A DNA stretch of 64,000 bases, from NCBI RefSeq assembly GCF_009689005.1, contig NZ_AP021879.1:1798001-1862000 (forward strand). The letters are read 5' to 3'. This document shows, piece after piece, positions 8,548-17,573 of this stretch. Each line of letters starts with the position of its first letter. The first letter of the stretch is position 1. Both the position numbers and the translations under genes were made by a program. The stretch is from Desulfosarcina ovata subsp. ovata (GTDB taxonomy: Bacteria; Desulfobacterota; Desulfobacteria; Desulfobacterales; Desulfosarcinaceae). The notes beneath the pieces are model-generated. The model did no database searches. It was given only the letters and a program-made list of their open reading frames with translations, and had not been told where the DNA came from.

Positions 8548-9281
8548 GCCGGCGGGCCGCCGAGGTATTGGAAAGTGTCGAGGCCATCGCTGGCTACACG
8601 ACCTATATCGATCTGATCCGGCCCCTCATCCAGGGCAAGCAGATTGTCAGCACGGCCATGAAAAAAGAGGTCGACCGCGTTTCGGCGGCCCTGGACCTGG
8701 CCCTTTCGGGAACCGCCTGCGCCGTGGTGTCCAGCGGCGACCCGGGGGTCTATGCCATGGCCGGGCTGGTTCTGGAAATGTGCCGCGAACGGTCCGTCGC
8801 CATTGGCGGCAGCGACCGACCGGAAAACGCCAACCGCCTCGCCATCGAAGTGGTGCCCGGCATCCCGGCCCTGTGTTCCGGGGCCTCGCTGCTGGGCGCG
8901 CCCCTGACCCACGACTTTGCCGCTATCTCGCTCAGCGATCTGTTAACCCCCTGGGAAACCATCCAAGCCCGGCTGGAGGCGGCCGCCCGTGCCGATTTCG
9001 TGATCGTCATCTACAATCCCAAAAGCCGCCGCCGGACCGACCACCTGACCCGCGCCCAGGAAATTTTCCTCAAGCACCGCGATGCATCCACACCGGTGGG
9101 AATCGTCACCGGCGCCATGCGCGACAATCAGCGGGTCACGCTGACCACCCTGGGCGAATTGCACCGGGCCGAGGTGGACATGCAGACCACGGTGTTTGTG
9201 GGCAATTCGAATACGTTCGACTACGACGGGTTCATGATCACGCCGCGGGGATATGCGAAGAAATACAATATAGGGGATTAG
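8409..9281 (+). CDS. cbiH: Precorrin-3B / cobalt-factor III C17-methyltransferase CbiH
   Basis: Carries out C17 methylation and ring contraction of the corrin ring. The methylase signature LYIVGIGPGGPAHMSRRA begins at about 8505. GDPGVYAMAGLVLEM, VPGIPALCSGASLLGAPLTHDFA and IYNPKSRRR identify the CobJ/CbiH group. The ATG at 8409 adds about 32 residues before this signature; TTG at 8439 is an alternative. Either start lies inside cbiG, so the two genes share real coding sequence in two frames. About 50 bases separate it from cobQ. Confidence 0.92.
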   Translation: MRSGSPAGDPLGTNARSQTKNDERHRGGGGRRLYIVGIGPGGPAHMSRRAAEVLESVEAIAGYTTYIDLIRPLIQGKQIVSTAMKKEVDRVSAALDLALSGTACAVVSSGDPGVYAMAGLVLEMCRERSVAIGGSDRPENANRLAIEVVPGIPALCSGASLLGAPLTHDFAAISLSDLLTPWETIQARLEAAARADFVIVIYNPKSRRRTDHLTRAQEIFLKHRDASTPVGIVTGAMRDNQRVTLTTLGELHRAEVDMQTTVFVGNSNTFDYDGFMITPRGYAKKYNIGD

Positions 9282-9330
9282 GTGGGTATCTTGAATCCGC
9301 TACTTTTGAACGACAGGTAAACCAGCAGCT

Positions 9331-10839
9331 ATGAACAACGCAACCAAAACCAGCCACGCCCCCAAAGCTCCCTGCCTGGCCGTATTCGGCACCGGTTCCG
9401 ATGTGGGCAAGAGTATCATTGCCGCGGCCCTGTGCCGTGTTTTCGCCGACCGGGGCCTGCGCGTGGCGCCGTACAAGGCCCAGAACATGTCCAACAACTC
9501 CGGGGTCACTCCCGAAGGGCTCGAGATGGGACGCGCCCAGATCGTCCAGGCCGAGGCTGCCGGCATCGCCCCCCATGTGGACATGAATCCCATTCTGCTC
9601 AAACCCACCAGCGATGTGGGCTCCCAGGTGGTGCTCATGGGTGAGGCCATCGGCAACCAGACGGCCATGGACTACCATCAGAAAAAAGCCGGGCTGGTCA
9701 GCGCCGCCAACGCCGCTCTGGACCGCCTGCGCCGGGCCTATGACCTGGTGGTGATGGAGGGTGCCGGCTCCTGCGCCGAGGTTAACCTCATGGACCACGA
9801 TATCGTCAACTTTCCCATGGCCGCCTATGCCGATGCCCCGGTGATTATCGTGGGCGACATTCACCGCGGCGGTATTTTCGCCCAGTTGGTGGGGACCATC
9901 GCCTGCCTGCCGGAAGAATACCGCCAACGCGTGGCCGGATTCATCATCAACCGCTTCCGGGGTGACCTGCGCCTTTTCGAGGACGGGGTGCGCTGGATCG
10001 AGAAAAAAACCGGTCTTCCGGTCTTCGGCGTGCTGCCCTGGTACGACCATATCCGTATCGATCCCGAAGACTCGGTGGTCATCGAACGGCCCAAGGCGGT
10101 CCGGGCCGAACCCGACGGCAAACCGGCGGTGGCGGTGATCCGCATCCCGCACATCTCCAACTTTACCGATTTCGATCCTTTGAAAGCGGTAAATGGCCTG
10201 TCGGTTCACTTCGTGGAGAACCCCCAGGATCTTTCCGCTCTCAGCGCGGTGATCCTGCCCGGCTCAAAGAACACCCGTTATGATCTGGAGTGGCTTAAAA
10301 ACGGCGGCTGGCACGCCCGCCTGACCGAGTATCAGGCCGGCGGCGGTCATATTACCGGCATCTGCGGCGGCTATCAGATGATGGGTCTGACCGTCCACGA
10401 TCCCGGCGGGCTCGAGGGCGTCCCCGGGAGCACCGACGGACTGGGCCTGCTGCCCGTAGAGACCGTGCTCAAGGCGCCCAAAACCACCACCCTCAGCCGC
10501 TTCAGCTGGGACGACATTGCCGGCACCGGCTATGAAATCCACATGGGCCAAACCCACCTGACCGGCGGCGCCCCCCTGGTCAGGGTGCACGAGCGCAATG
10601 GCCACCCCACTGAGGACACTGACGGCTGCATGGCCCGGGACGGCCGAACCATGGGCACCTATATGCACGGCCTCTTCGATACGCCCGCCCTGATCAAACG
10701 CTGGCTGACCACGGTGGGGCTCGGCAGTATCGACGTGCCGGCCACCGGCGGCCTGGAGGCCAAGTTGGAGCAGTACGCCCTTTTGGCTGAGCATTTTGGC
10801 AAGTATGTGGATGTGGATAAAATAGCAGAGCTAATTTAG
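9331..10839 (+). CDS. cobQ: Cobyric acid synthase CobQ/CbiP
   Basis: Glutamine- and ATP-dependent enzyme that amidates four carboxylates of adenosylcobyrinic a,c-diamide to give cobyric acid. At 502 residues it has the family length. The N-terminal ATPase part has GTGSDVGKSIIAAALCR and YKAQNMSNNSGVT. The C-terminal class I-type glutamine amidotransferase part has its cysteine in GICGGYQMMG and its histidine in GTYMHGLFD. It starts at an ATG after a 49-base gap. The partner diamide synthase cbiA is not in the window. Confidence 0.96.
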   Translation: MNNATKTSHAPKAPCLAVFGTGSDVGKSIIAAALCRVFADRGLRVAPYKAQNMSNNSGVTPEGLEMGRAQIVQAEAAGIAPHVDMNPILLKPTSDVGSQVVLMGEAIGNQTAMDYHQKKAGLVSAANAALDRLRRAYDLVVMEGAGSCAEVNLMDHDIVNFPMAAYADAPVIIVGDIHRGGIFAQLVGTIACLPEEYRQRVAGFIINRFRGDLRLFEDGVRWIEKKTGLPVFGVLPWYDHIRIDPEDSVVIERPKAVRAEPDGKPAVAVIRIPHISNFTDFDPLKAVNGLSVHFVENPQDLSALSAVILPGSKNTRYDLEWLKNGGWHARLTEYQAGGGHITGICGGYQMMGLTVHDPGGLEGVPGSTDGLGLLPVETVLKAPKTTTLSRFSWDDIAGTGYEIHMGQTHLTGGAPLVRVHERNGHPTEDTDGCMARDGRTMGTYMHGLFDTPALIKRWLTTVGLGSIDVPATGGLEAKLEQYALLAEHFGKYVDVDKIAELI

Positions 10840-10904
10840 GGATGTAGGCTGTAGGTGGTTAGGCTGAAGCCAAAACAGAGGAAAAATATCAAACCCAATC
10901 GCAT

Positions 10905-11453
10905 ATGACGAACGAAAACAAAACACTGGTAATCGGCGGCTGCCGAAGCGGCAAGAGCGGTCACGCCCTGGAACTGGCCGAGGCGGCCGGTCCGCGGCGC
11001 ATCTTTGTGGCCACCTGCGTGCCCCATGACGATGAGATGCGCGACCGGGTGGCCCGGCATCAGCGCGATCGTGATGACAGCTGGCAGACCCTTGAAATTC
11101 CCGTCGATCTGGTCGGTGCCATCCGCGATTACAGTGCCACGGCAGATGTGATGCTGATCGACTGCCTGACCCTGTGGCTGAGCAACCTGCTCCTGCAGAG
11201 CGAAGATGTGGCCGTGATCCGGGGCCAGATCGACAACCTGGCCGAAGCCATCACCCGGGCACCCCGCGCCGTGGTGCTGGTCTCCAATGAGGTCGGCGCC
11301 GGTATCGTTCCCGAAAACCGCCTGGCCCGGCTTTACCGGGATCTGGCCGGCTGGGCCAACCAGGCCATGGCCGCGGCCTGCGACCGGGTGGTCTGGACCG
11401 TTGCCGGCATCCCCGTCACCATCAAACCCGTTGCTGAAAAAAGCGTTCCATGA
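10905..11453 (+). CDS. cobU: Adenosylcobinamide kinase / guanylyltransferase CobU
   Basis: Phosphorylates adenosylcobinamide and transfers GMP to it, activating it for attachment of the lower ligand. The protein has 182 residues. The P-loop GGCRSGKSGHALELAE is at the N-terminus, ARHQRDRDDSWQT holds the guanylylated histidine region, and VSNEVGAGIVPEN is the C-terminal signature. The stop overlaps the cobS start by 4 bases (ATGA). All usual motifs are present. Confidence 0.96.
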   Translation: MTNENKTLVIGGCRSGKSGHALELAEAAGPRRIFVATCVPHDDEMRDRVARHQRDRDDSWQTLEIPVDLVGAIRDYSATADVMLIDCLTLWLSNLLLQSEDVAVIRGQIDNLAEAITRAPRAVVLVSNEVGAGIVPENRLARLYRDLAGWANQAMAAACDRVVWTVAGIPVTIKPVAEKSVP

Positions 11454-12178
11454 ACCGACTGATCGCCTCCCTGCAGTTTATCAGCGCCCTGCCCCTGGGC
11501 AAACCACGCCCCTTTGATCCCAAGGGAATCATTGTCCATTTCCCCATCGCCGGACTGGTCATCGGCCTGATCGTGGCCCTGTTCGACCAGTTGGCCGCTA
11601 TCGTGTGGCCCCCGACCGTGGCCGCGGTGCTGGATGTGGGCCTTCTGGCCCTGATGACCGGCGCCTTCCATCTGGACGGGCTGGCCGACATGGCCGACGG
11701 TCTCTACGGCCACGGGGACCGCGAGCGCAGCCTGGCCATCATGAAGGACAGCCGGGTGGGCGCCATGGGACTGGTGGCCGTGGCCCTGCTCCTGCTGACC
11801 AAGACCGTGGCCCTGGGCAACGTCCACCAGGACCGTTTTCTGGCATTGGTGATCATTCCCGCCTATGCCCGCGGAGCGATGATTTTCGGCATGCACTTTC
11901 TGCCCTATGCCCGCGGCGAGGAGGGCACCGGCAGCGCCTTCTTTGAAACGCCCCTGGCCCTGACCGATTTCCGGTATCTTCTGGTGCCGGTCATCCTGTC
12001 CCTTTTTCTGGGCTGGCGCGGGATCGTTCTGAACCTCTTTTTCGCTGCTGTCGTCGCCGGGCTGCTCGGCCTCTACCGTCGCAAACTGGGTGGCATCACC
12101 GGCGATCTTCTGGGGGCCATGACCGAAATCAGTGAAGCGGCCCTGCTTCTGGCGGTCTGCATGGGAGGTGGCCTGTGA
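11450..12178 (+). CDS. cobS: Adenosylcobinamide-GDP ribazoletransferase CobS
   Basis: Inner-membrane enzyme that joins adenosylcobinamide-GDP to alpha-ribazole (phosphate) to make the complete cobamide. The family motif FHLDGLADMADGLYG is present, with the conserved aspartates that bind metal. Several membrane helices make up most of the 242 residues. It overlaps cobU at its start and cobD at its end, each by 4 bases. cobT, which makes the ribazole substrate, is not in this window. Confidence 0.95.
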   Translation: MNRLIASLQFISALPLGKPRPFDPKGIIVHFPIAGLVIGLIVALFDQLAAIVWPPTVAAVLDVGLLALMTGAFHLDGLADMADGLYGHGDRERSLAIMKDSRVGAMGLVAVALLLLTKTVALGNVHQDRFLALVIIPAYARGAMIFGMHFLPYARGEEGTGSAFFETPLALTDFRYLLVPVILSLFLGWRGIVLNLFFAAVVAGLLGLYRRKLGGITGDLLGAMTEISEAALLLAVCMGGGL

Positions 12179-13284
12179 TCGGCGGCCACGGCGGAAATAT
12201 CTATCAGCTGGCCCAGGACCACGGCTGCCGGCCGGCCGATATCGTCGATATGAGTGCCAACGTCAACCCCCTGGGCCCCATGCCGGCGCTGATGGATCAC
12301 CTGGCGGCCAATCTTTCGGTGATCGCGGCCCTGCCCGAAGTGGATGCCGGCGGCATTGTCGCTGCGTTTGCCCGGCGCCACGCCATCGATCCGGCCCAGG
12401 TGATGGCCGGCAACGGCAGCACCCAGCTGATCTACCTGATTCCGCGCGCCCTGGCCGCCCGCCGGGCATTGATCGTGGGCCCCACCTATGCGGATTACCG
12501 CGACGCCTGTGCGATGAACCGGGTGCCCTGCGACCCCTTCATCTGCCGGGAAGCCGACGATTTCATGCCCGACATGGCGCTTTTGTGCGAGAAAGCCGCC
12601 AGAGCCGACCTGGTGTTTCTGTGCAACCCCAACAATCCCACCGGCGCCCTGGTTGACCAAAGGGCCATCACCGACCTGTGTGAAGCGCTGCCACAGACCG
12701 TTTTCGTGATTGACGAATCCTATCTGCCCTTTGTGCCGCAACCAGAGACCGCCAGCATGATCGGATCGACACTGCCCAACGTGCTGGTGATCAACTCCAT
12801 GTCCAAGGCGTTCCGTATCCCCGGCCTGCGTATCGGTTTTGTCAAGGCGCCGCCGCCATGGATTGAAAAGCTGACGGCCTATGCCCTGCCCTGGTCGGTC
12901 AACAGCCTGGCCCAGACCGCCGTGGCCTGGCTCATGACCCATCCCGAACAGGTGGACCCGTTCCTTGCCGCCACACGCGAGATGGTCGCAGCGGAAAGAT
13001 CGCAGATGCAAACTGCCATCCACCGCCGCACGGCAATCCGCTGTTTCCCCTCGGCGACCTCTTTTCTTCTCATGCGCCTGCCCGGCGGACTGACCGCCCC
13101 CATGGCCTGGCAGCACATGGCCGATCAGCGCATCCTGATCCGCGACTGTGCGAACTTCGAGGGATTGACCGATGCGTTTATCCGCATCTCGCTGAAGGAG
13201 TCGGCAGACAATCGCCGGGCCGCCGATCTCCTGGCGGATCTGTGCCAGCGTCACGAAAACGGAGGTGGTGCCCATGTCCGATGA
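12175..13284 (+). CDS. cobD: L-threonine-O-3-phosphate decarboxylase CobD (PLP aminotransferase fold)
   Basis: PLP enzyme expected to decarboxylate threonine phosphate to (R)-1-amino-2-propanol phosphate, the linker of the nucleotide loop. The N-terminus has HGGNIYQLAQDHG and MSANVNPLGP, typical of CobD rather than HisC. The PLP lysine is in NSMSKAFRIPGLRIGF, and CNPNNPTGALV is conserved. Its 369 residues match the family. The start is GTG, overlapping cobS. The end overlaps cbiB by 11 bases. It is a homologue of histidinol-phosphate aminotransferase, but the cobamide setting supports CobD. Confidence 0.9.
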   Translation: MIGGHGGNIYQLAQDHGCRPADIVDMSANVNPLGPMPALMDHLAANLSVIAALPEVDAGGIVAAFARRHAIDPAQVMAGNGSTQLIYLIPRALAARRALIVGPTYADYRDACAMNRVPCDPFICREADDFMPDMALLCEKAARADLVFLCNPNNPTGALVDQRAITDLCEALPQTVFVIDESYLPFVPQPETASMIGSTLPNVLVINSMSKAFRIPGLRIGFVKAPPPWIEKLTAYALPWSVNSLAQTAVAWLMTHPEQVDPFLAATREMVAAERSQMQTAIHRRTAIRCFPSATSFLLMRLPGGLTAPMAWQHMADQRILIRDCANFEGLTDAFIRISLKESADNRRAADLLADLCQRHENGGGAHVR

Positions 13285-14236
13285 AGGATTTCCCCTGGCA
13301 CTGGCCCTGGCTGTCATCCTGGACATGCTGCTGGGCGATCCGTTGTGGCTGCCCCACCCGGTACGCTGGATGGGCCAGGCCATCGAACGGCTGGAGCCCC
13401 GCTTCCGCTCCCTCTCCCTATCACCGATCGCCTCCGGCGGTCTCATGGCGGCCCTGCTGGTGACGGGGGTCTGGATGATCAGCCTGCTGGTGGTGGCCCT
13501 TGCCGGATTCATTCACCCGGCCGTGGGCGTCATCGTGCAGGCCGCGATGCTTTACACCTGCATCTCTGCACGCAGTTTGGCCGAGGCGGCCCGGACCGTG
13601 GGTCAGGCCCTGGCGCAATCGGGCCTTTCCGCCGGCCGGCGGGCGGTGGCCATGATCGTGGGCCGCGAGGTCGACCGGCTCGATGAAACCGGGGTGACCC
13701 GCGCTGCCGTGGAGACCGTGGCCGAGAATCTGGTGGACGGCGTGGTGTCGCCGCTCTTTTTCGCCCTGCTGGGTGGCGCGCCCCTGGCCATGGCCTACAA
13801 AATGGTCAACACCCTGGATTCCATGGTCGGGTACAAAAACGACCGGTATCGTGACTTCGGCCGTTTTGCGGCCCGCATGGATGACGTGGCCAATTTCATT
13901 CCCGCCCGGCTCAGCGTTCCCTTCATCGCTCTGGCCGCGCACCTGGTCACCGGCCGCGCCAAACGCACGTTCAAGACGGCCCTGGCCGACGGCCGTGCCC
14001 ACGCCAGCCCCAATGCCGGTTACCCCGAAGCGGCCTTTGCCGGCGCCCTGGGGATGTGGATGGGCGGCCCCAACATCTACCATGGCCAAAGGGTGGAAAA
14101 ACCGGTCATCGGCCGCAGGTTAGGCGCTGCCCGGGTGCACCACATCGACCAGGCCTGTCAATTGATGCTGGTCACCAGCCTGCTGGTCTTCATGGCCGCG
14201 GCCGCCATCGGCCTGGCCTTTCAGATGGCGGGCTGA
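13274..14236 (+). CDS. cbiB: Adenosylcobinamide-phosphate synthase CbiB
   Basis: Membrane protein that attaches aminopropanol phosphate to cobyric acid, next in the path after CobD. The signature LLGDPLWLPHPVRWMGQAIE is near the N-terminus, and NTLDSMVGYKNDRYRDFGRFAARMDD (read in two parts) carries the conserved aspartates. Several membrane helices are visible. The ATG at 13274 was chosen because GGAGG lies 8 bases upstream. In-frame GTG codons at 13265 and 13268 are part of that leader. The gene overlaps cobD, whose product supplies its substrate. Confidence 0.95.
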   Translation: MSDEGFPLALALAVILDMLLGDPLWLPHPVRWMGQAIERLEPRFRSLSLSPIASGGLMAALLVTGVWMISLLVVALAGFIHPAVGVIVQAAMLYTCISARSLAEAARTVGQALAQSGLSAGRRAVAMIVGREVDRLDETGVTRAAVETVAENLVDGVVSPLFFALLGGAPLAMAYKMVNTLDSMVGYKNDRYRDFGRFAARMDDVANFIPARLSVPFIALAAHLVTGRAKRTFKTALADGRAHASPNAGYPEAAFAGALGMWMGGPNIYHGQRVEKPVIGRRLGAARVHHIDQACQLMLVTSLLVFMAAAAIGLAFQMAG

Positions 14237-14240
14237 TACC

Positions 14241-15068
14241 GTGGACGAAAAAGCACGCCGGATGGCCACGCCGTTCGAACCACTCACCGTTTCGGCAAAA
14301 CGGGCGTTTCCGTTCACCCTGGCCTGCCCCTCTTTCATTTACCGGGCCGGTTATGCCGAAAACGTCCGTCACCTGGCCCCCTTCGTGGATGAGATCGAAC
14401 TGCTCTTTTTCGAAAGCCGTTTTGCGGACAGCCTGCCCAGCCAAGAGTTGATCCGCGAATTGGCGGACCTGGGCCGTGAGGGCGATATCACCTACAACGT
14501 GCACCTGCCCACGGACATCCACCCGGGCCACCGGCAGACCGCCGAGCGGGAAAAGGCGGTCCGGGTCCTGGGCGCATTCATCGACCGCTGCCTGCCGCTC
14601 AGCCCGAGCACCTTCACCCTGCACCTGAACCGCGATCCGGCGGATCATGACATCGACCGCTGGCAGGCGGCCACCGCTGCGTCGCTGACCGAGGTCCTGG
14701 CCGGACGGCTGACCGGCCGGCGCATCTCCGTCGAGAACCTGGATGACACCTTCCATCTGGCCGCCCCCGTGATCGACGCCCTGGACCTCTCCGTGTGCAT
14801 GGACATGGGCCATCTCATGGTGTACGGTGAAAATCTGAATTCTTTCTTTGATCGCTGGCAATCGCGCATCGCCATCGTCCACCTGCACGGCGTGATCGGC
14901 AGCCACGACCACCTGCCGCTGGACCGGCTGTCGTCCGGCCGCATGGCCCGGATCGTGGGGCTGCTGAATGGATTTTCCGGCGTGGTCTCCCTGGAGCTGT
15001 TCTCGCGGGCGGCATTGAATGCGTCCCTGGAAAGGATGATCGGACAGGATTTCGGGCCGAAGGGCTGA
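14241..15068 (+). CDS. cbiR: CbiR-like cobamide-remodelling phosphodiesterase (TIM-barrel)
   Basis: Probable homologue of CbiR, an AP-endonuclease-like TIM-barrel enzyme. In Akkermansia it cuts the nucleotide loop of cobamides so that the cell can attach a different lower ligand. The sequence shows the barrel signatures NVHLPTDIHPG, TLHLNRDP, ISVENLDDTFHL, CMDMGHLMVYG and VHLHGV, which supply metal-binding His, Glu and Asp residues. The GTG start at 14241 comes 4 bases after cbiB. Its place inside the operon supports a role in salvage or remodelling of outside corrinoids. The name rests on motif recall and context; a general xylose-isomerase-like enzyme is the alternative. Confidence 0.75.
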   Translation: MDEKARRMATPFEPLTVSAKRAFPFTLACPSFIYRAGYAENVRHLAPFVDEIELLFFESRFADSLPSQELIRELADLGREGDITYNVHLPTDIHPGHRQTAEREKAVRVLGAFIDRCLPLSPSTFTLHLNRDPADHDIDRWQAATAASLTEVLAGRLTGRRISVENLDDTFHLAAPVIDALDLSVCMDMGHLMVYGENLNSFFDRWQSRIAIVHLHGVIGSHDHLPLDRLSSGRMARIVGLLNGFSGVVSLELFSRAALNASLERMIGQDFGPKG

Positions 15069-15085
15069 CACGTCTTCTTCTCATC

Positions 15086-16333
15086 ATGACAATATCAAGC
15101 ACCCAAAAAATCGAACTGCTCGCGCCGGCGGGGACGCCCGAAAAGCTGGAAATCGCCATCCACTACGGCGCCGATGCCGTCTATCTGGCCGGTCGCGATT
15201 TCAGCCTGCGCAATTTCTCGGCCAATTTTTCAAGGCCGGAGATGCTGGCGGCCCGCCGATTGACCCGTGAGCGGGGGATCCGCATGTACGTGGCCGTGAA
15301 CATCTACTCGCGGGACAGCGAGTCCGGGGCCATCGCCGACTACCTCGATTTTCTGGGCACGGTCGAACCCGACGCCCTGATCGTGGCCGATCCGGCCATT
15401 TTCATGCAGGCCCGCAAACGGGTCCCCGGAATTCCCCTGCACATCAGCACCCAGGCCAACACGACCAACAGCGGCACGGCCCGCTTCTGGCAGGAATTGG
15501 GCGCGACACGGGTCAACGCGGCACGGGAACTGACCCTGGAAGAGATCCGCAGCATGGCGGCGGACAGCGGCATTGCCGTGGAGAGCTTTGTCCACGGCGC
15601 CATGTGCATGGCCTACTCGGGACGCTGCCTGATGTCCGGTTTCATGGCCAAACGGGAAAGCAATCGCGGGCTTTGCTGCCAGCCCTGTCGCTTCAGCTAT
15701 GCGGTGGTGGAGGAGACCCGCCCCGGGCAGTATTTCCCAATTGCCGGGGACGAGCGCGGCAGCTACATCTTCAACGCCCGGGATCTGTGCATGATCGAAC
15801 ATCTCCCGGAGATGATCGGCGCCGGGATCGCCAGCCTGAAAATCGAAGGCCGCATGAAGAGCATCCACTACCTGGCCGGCGTGGTCAAGGTCTACCGGGA
15901 GGCCATCGACGCCTGGTATCGCGATCCGGACGGCTATGCCCTCCAGCCGCATTGGCTGACCGAGCTGGCCGCCATCAGCCACCGGGGCTACTGTACCGGA
16001 TTCTACTTCGGCGATCCCCACCAGACGGCCGCCAACACCGAGAACCGGATCCACCCCGGATACCGGTTCGTGGCCAAGGTGACCGGCCGCAGCCCGGACG
16101 GCGGCACACAAGTACAGGTGAAGAACCGCATTTTTGAAAACGAAGCCGTGGATGTCATCTCACCCGGTGGACCGAGCCGCTCGGCGCGCATCGCAAAAAT
16201 CGTCGATGAACACGGCCAACGGCGGTCACCGGCCCATCCCGGCAGCCAGGCGACCTTCTATTTGAACATCCCCACCCGGCCACTGGACCTGATCCGCTGT
16301 CCGGCGGATGATCCCGGAGAAAAACCATCATGA
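15086..16333 (+). CDS. Peptidase U32 family protein (TrhP/RlhA-like)
   Basis: Member of the U32 family, several of whose members are now known to support RNA hydroxylation (tRNA TrhP, rRNA RlhA) rather than proteolysis. The protein has 415 residues. The N-terminus ELLAPAGTPEKLEIAIHYGADAVYLAG is typical, as is the signature FVHGAMCMAYSGRCLMSG followed by GLCCQPCRFSY. These cysteines could hold an iron-sulfur cluster. The gene follows cbiR by 17 bases and overlaps the next gene by 4, so it is part of the same transcript; no cobamide role is evident. Confidence 0.85.
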   Translation: MTISSTQKIELLAPAGTPEKLEIAIHYGADAVYLAGRDFSLRNFSANFSRPEMLAARRLTRERGIRMYVAVNIYSRDSESGAIADYLDFLGTVEPDALIVADPAIFMQARKRVPGIPLHISTQANTTNSGTARFWQELGATRVNAARELTLEEIRSMAADSGIAVESFVHGAMCMAYSGRCLMSGFMAKRESNRGLCCQPCRFSYAVVEETRPGQYFPIAGDERGSYIFNARDLCMIEHLPEMIGAGIASLKIEGRMKSIHYLAGVVKVYREAIDAWYRDPDGYALQPHWLTELAAISHRGYCTGFYFGDPHQTAANTENRIHPGYRFVAKVTGRSPDGGTQVQVKNRIFENEAVDVISPGGPSRSARIAKIVDEHGQRRSPAHPGSQATFYLNIPTRPLDLIRCPADDPGEKPS

Positions 16334-17112
16334 TCGTCGTTGCCGACAACCTGCGCATTACCCGGCCATTCATCGGCCGGGCCGTGGAACAGCTCGATCC
16401 GGCCCCGGTCCGGGAACTGGCCATGCGTTGCCGGGATGCCGGTGCCGAGGCCATCGACATCAACAGCGGCCCCCTCTCCCGCAAACCGGCCGAACGGATG
16501 ACCTTTCTGGTGGAAACCGTTCAGGCGGCCGTCGACCTGCCGCTGGTGCTGGACACCACCAATCCCGACGCCATGGCCGCCGGACTGACCGCCTGCCGAA
16601 GGCGTCCCGTGATCAACGGGCTTTCCCTCGAAAAGGACAAACTGGCGCGCATCCTGCCCCTGGCCACCCGGTACGACTGCGACCTGATTGCCTATCTCCT
16701 GCGTCCCGACGGGCATGTGCCCCCGGATGCGGCCGGCCGCATGGAATCGGCCATCGCCCTTTTCGACAAATGCCAGCAGGCCGGGATCACCCCGGATCGG
16801 CTCATTTTCGATCCGGTGGTGGCACCCCTGGCCTGGCAGGACGGCAACCGCCAGAACATGGCCGTGCTGGATGTCATCCGCAGCCTGCCCGATCTTCTCG
16901 GCTTTCCGGTCCACACCATTGCCGGTCTCTCCAACCTGACCACCGGCGCGCCGGGCAGCGACCTGCGCCGCCGCTACCAGAGCGCCTTTCTGCCCATGCT
17001 GGCCGCCGCCGGCACCACCATGATCCTGATGAACGCACTCGATCCGTCCCTCGTGACAGCGGTCGGGGATTGTCGCAGAATCTGCGCGGATACGGTGTTT
17101 ACCTGGCAATAG
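16330..17112 (+). CDS. Methyltetrahydrofolate:corrinoid methyltransferase-like protein (pterin-binding fold)
   Basis: A 260-residue TIM-barrel of the pterin-binding (DHPS/AcsE) family. AcsE moves the methyl group of methyltetrahydrofolate onto a corrinoid protein in the Wood-Ljungdahl pathway. The AcsE-type stretches are all present: EAIDINSGP, LVLDTTNPDAMAAGL, LIFDPVVAPL and TIAGLSNLTTGAPG, with the Asp and Asn residues that hold the pterin. The extreme N-terminus differs from classical AcsE, so it may be a paralogue with another corrinoid partner. It ends the cobamide run and overlaps the U32 gene by 4 bases. Confidence 0.8.
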   Translation: MIVVADNLRITRPFIGRAVEQLDPAPVRELAMRCRDAGAEAIDINSGPLSRKPAERMTFLVETVQAAVDLPLVLDTTNPDAMAAGLTACRRRPVINGLSLEKDKLARILPLATRYDCDLIAYLLRPDGHVPPDAAGRMESAIALFDKCQQAGITPDRLIFDPVVAPLAWQDGNRQNMAVLDVIRSLPDLLGFPVHTIAGLSNLTTGAPGSDLRRRYQSAFLPMLAAAGTTMILMNALDPSLVTAVGDCRRICADTVFTWQ

Positions 17113-17122
17113 GTCGACCGTT

Positions 17123-17461
17123 TTATTTGATTTTGTCGCGGGCCTCGCGAAAGCGCAGGGTGACCGATTCCGTCAGTTCCGCCGCCGCCTGGAGAAGTTC
17201 GGCCACGTCGGCCTGGTCGTTCTGGCCGGCCTGCTCGGCCCACTGCCGGTAGTCTTCCACATGGTGGTCGTTGTGCTGAATCCAGTGCGTCAGCAGTTTT
17301 TCGAGCTTTTCCGGAAATGAGAGTGCGGCAGCATGGCTGTGGTGATGATCGTGCCCATGGGAGTGGTCGTGTGAGTGGTCGTGATCATGGTCGTGGTCGT
17401 GATGGTGATGGTGATCATGGTCGTGGTCGTGATGGTGATCATGGTCGTGATGATGTGACAT
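17123..17461 (-). CDS. Histidine-rich metal-binding small protein
   Basis: A 112-residue protein. About 45 residues at the N-terminus are almost only His and Asp, with a few Ser and Gly, which will bind divalent metal such as Ni, Co or Zn. A short helical domain follows (EKLEKLLTHWIQHNDHHVEDY). The ATG at 17461 is chosen because GAGGAG lies 8 bases before it; an ATG at 17476 overlaps that site. It converges on the end of the cobamide operon, with 10 bases between stops. Storage or delivery of cobalt or nickel is a reasonable idea but is not shown. Confidence 0.7.
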   Translation of the reverse strand: MSHHHDHDHHHDHDHDHHHHHDHDHDHDHSHDHSHGHDHHHSHAAALSFPEKLEKLLTHWIQHNDHHVEDYRQWAEQAGQNDQADVAELLQAAAELTESVTLRFREARDKIK

Positions 17462-17573
17462 CGGATAACTCCTCAAAGGGTTGATTGGACAATTCGGCGA
17501 AGGGCCGCGGGAACAGGCAATCGACGGTTGCTCAATCTATGCCCACTTGATCGGGAAGTCAACCTCCGGCGGG

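Noticed and set aside
12073..13512. 479-residue minus-strand frame
   Set aside because: Shadow of cobD and cbiB.
17340..17461. Simple repeat in the His-rich gene as a CRISPR or tandem-repeat locus
   Set aside because: The repeat is codon repetition (CAC/GAC/CAT) inside a protein with a good start; there are no spacers.
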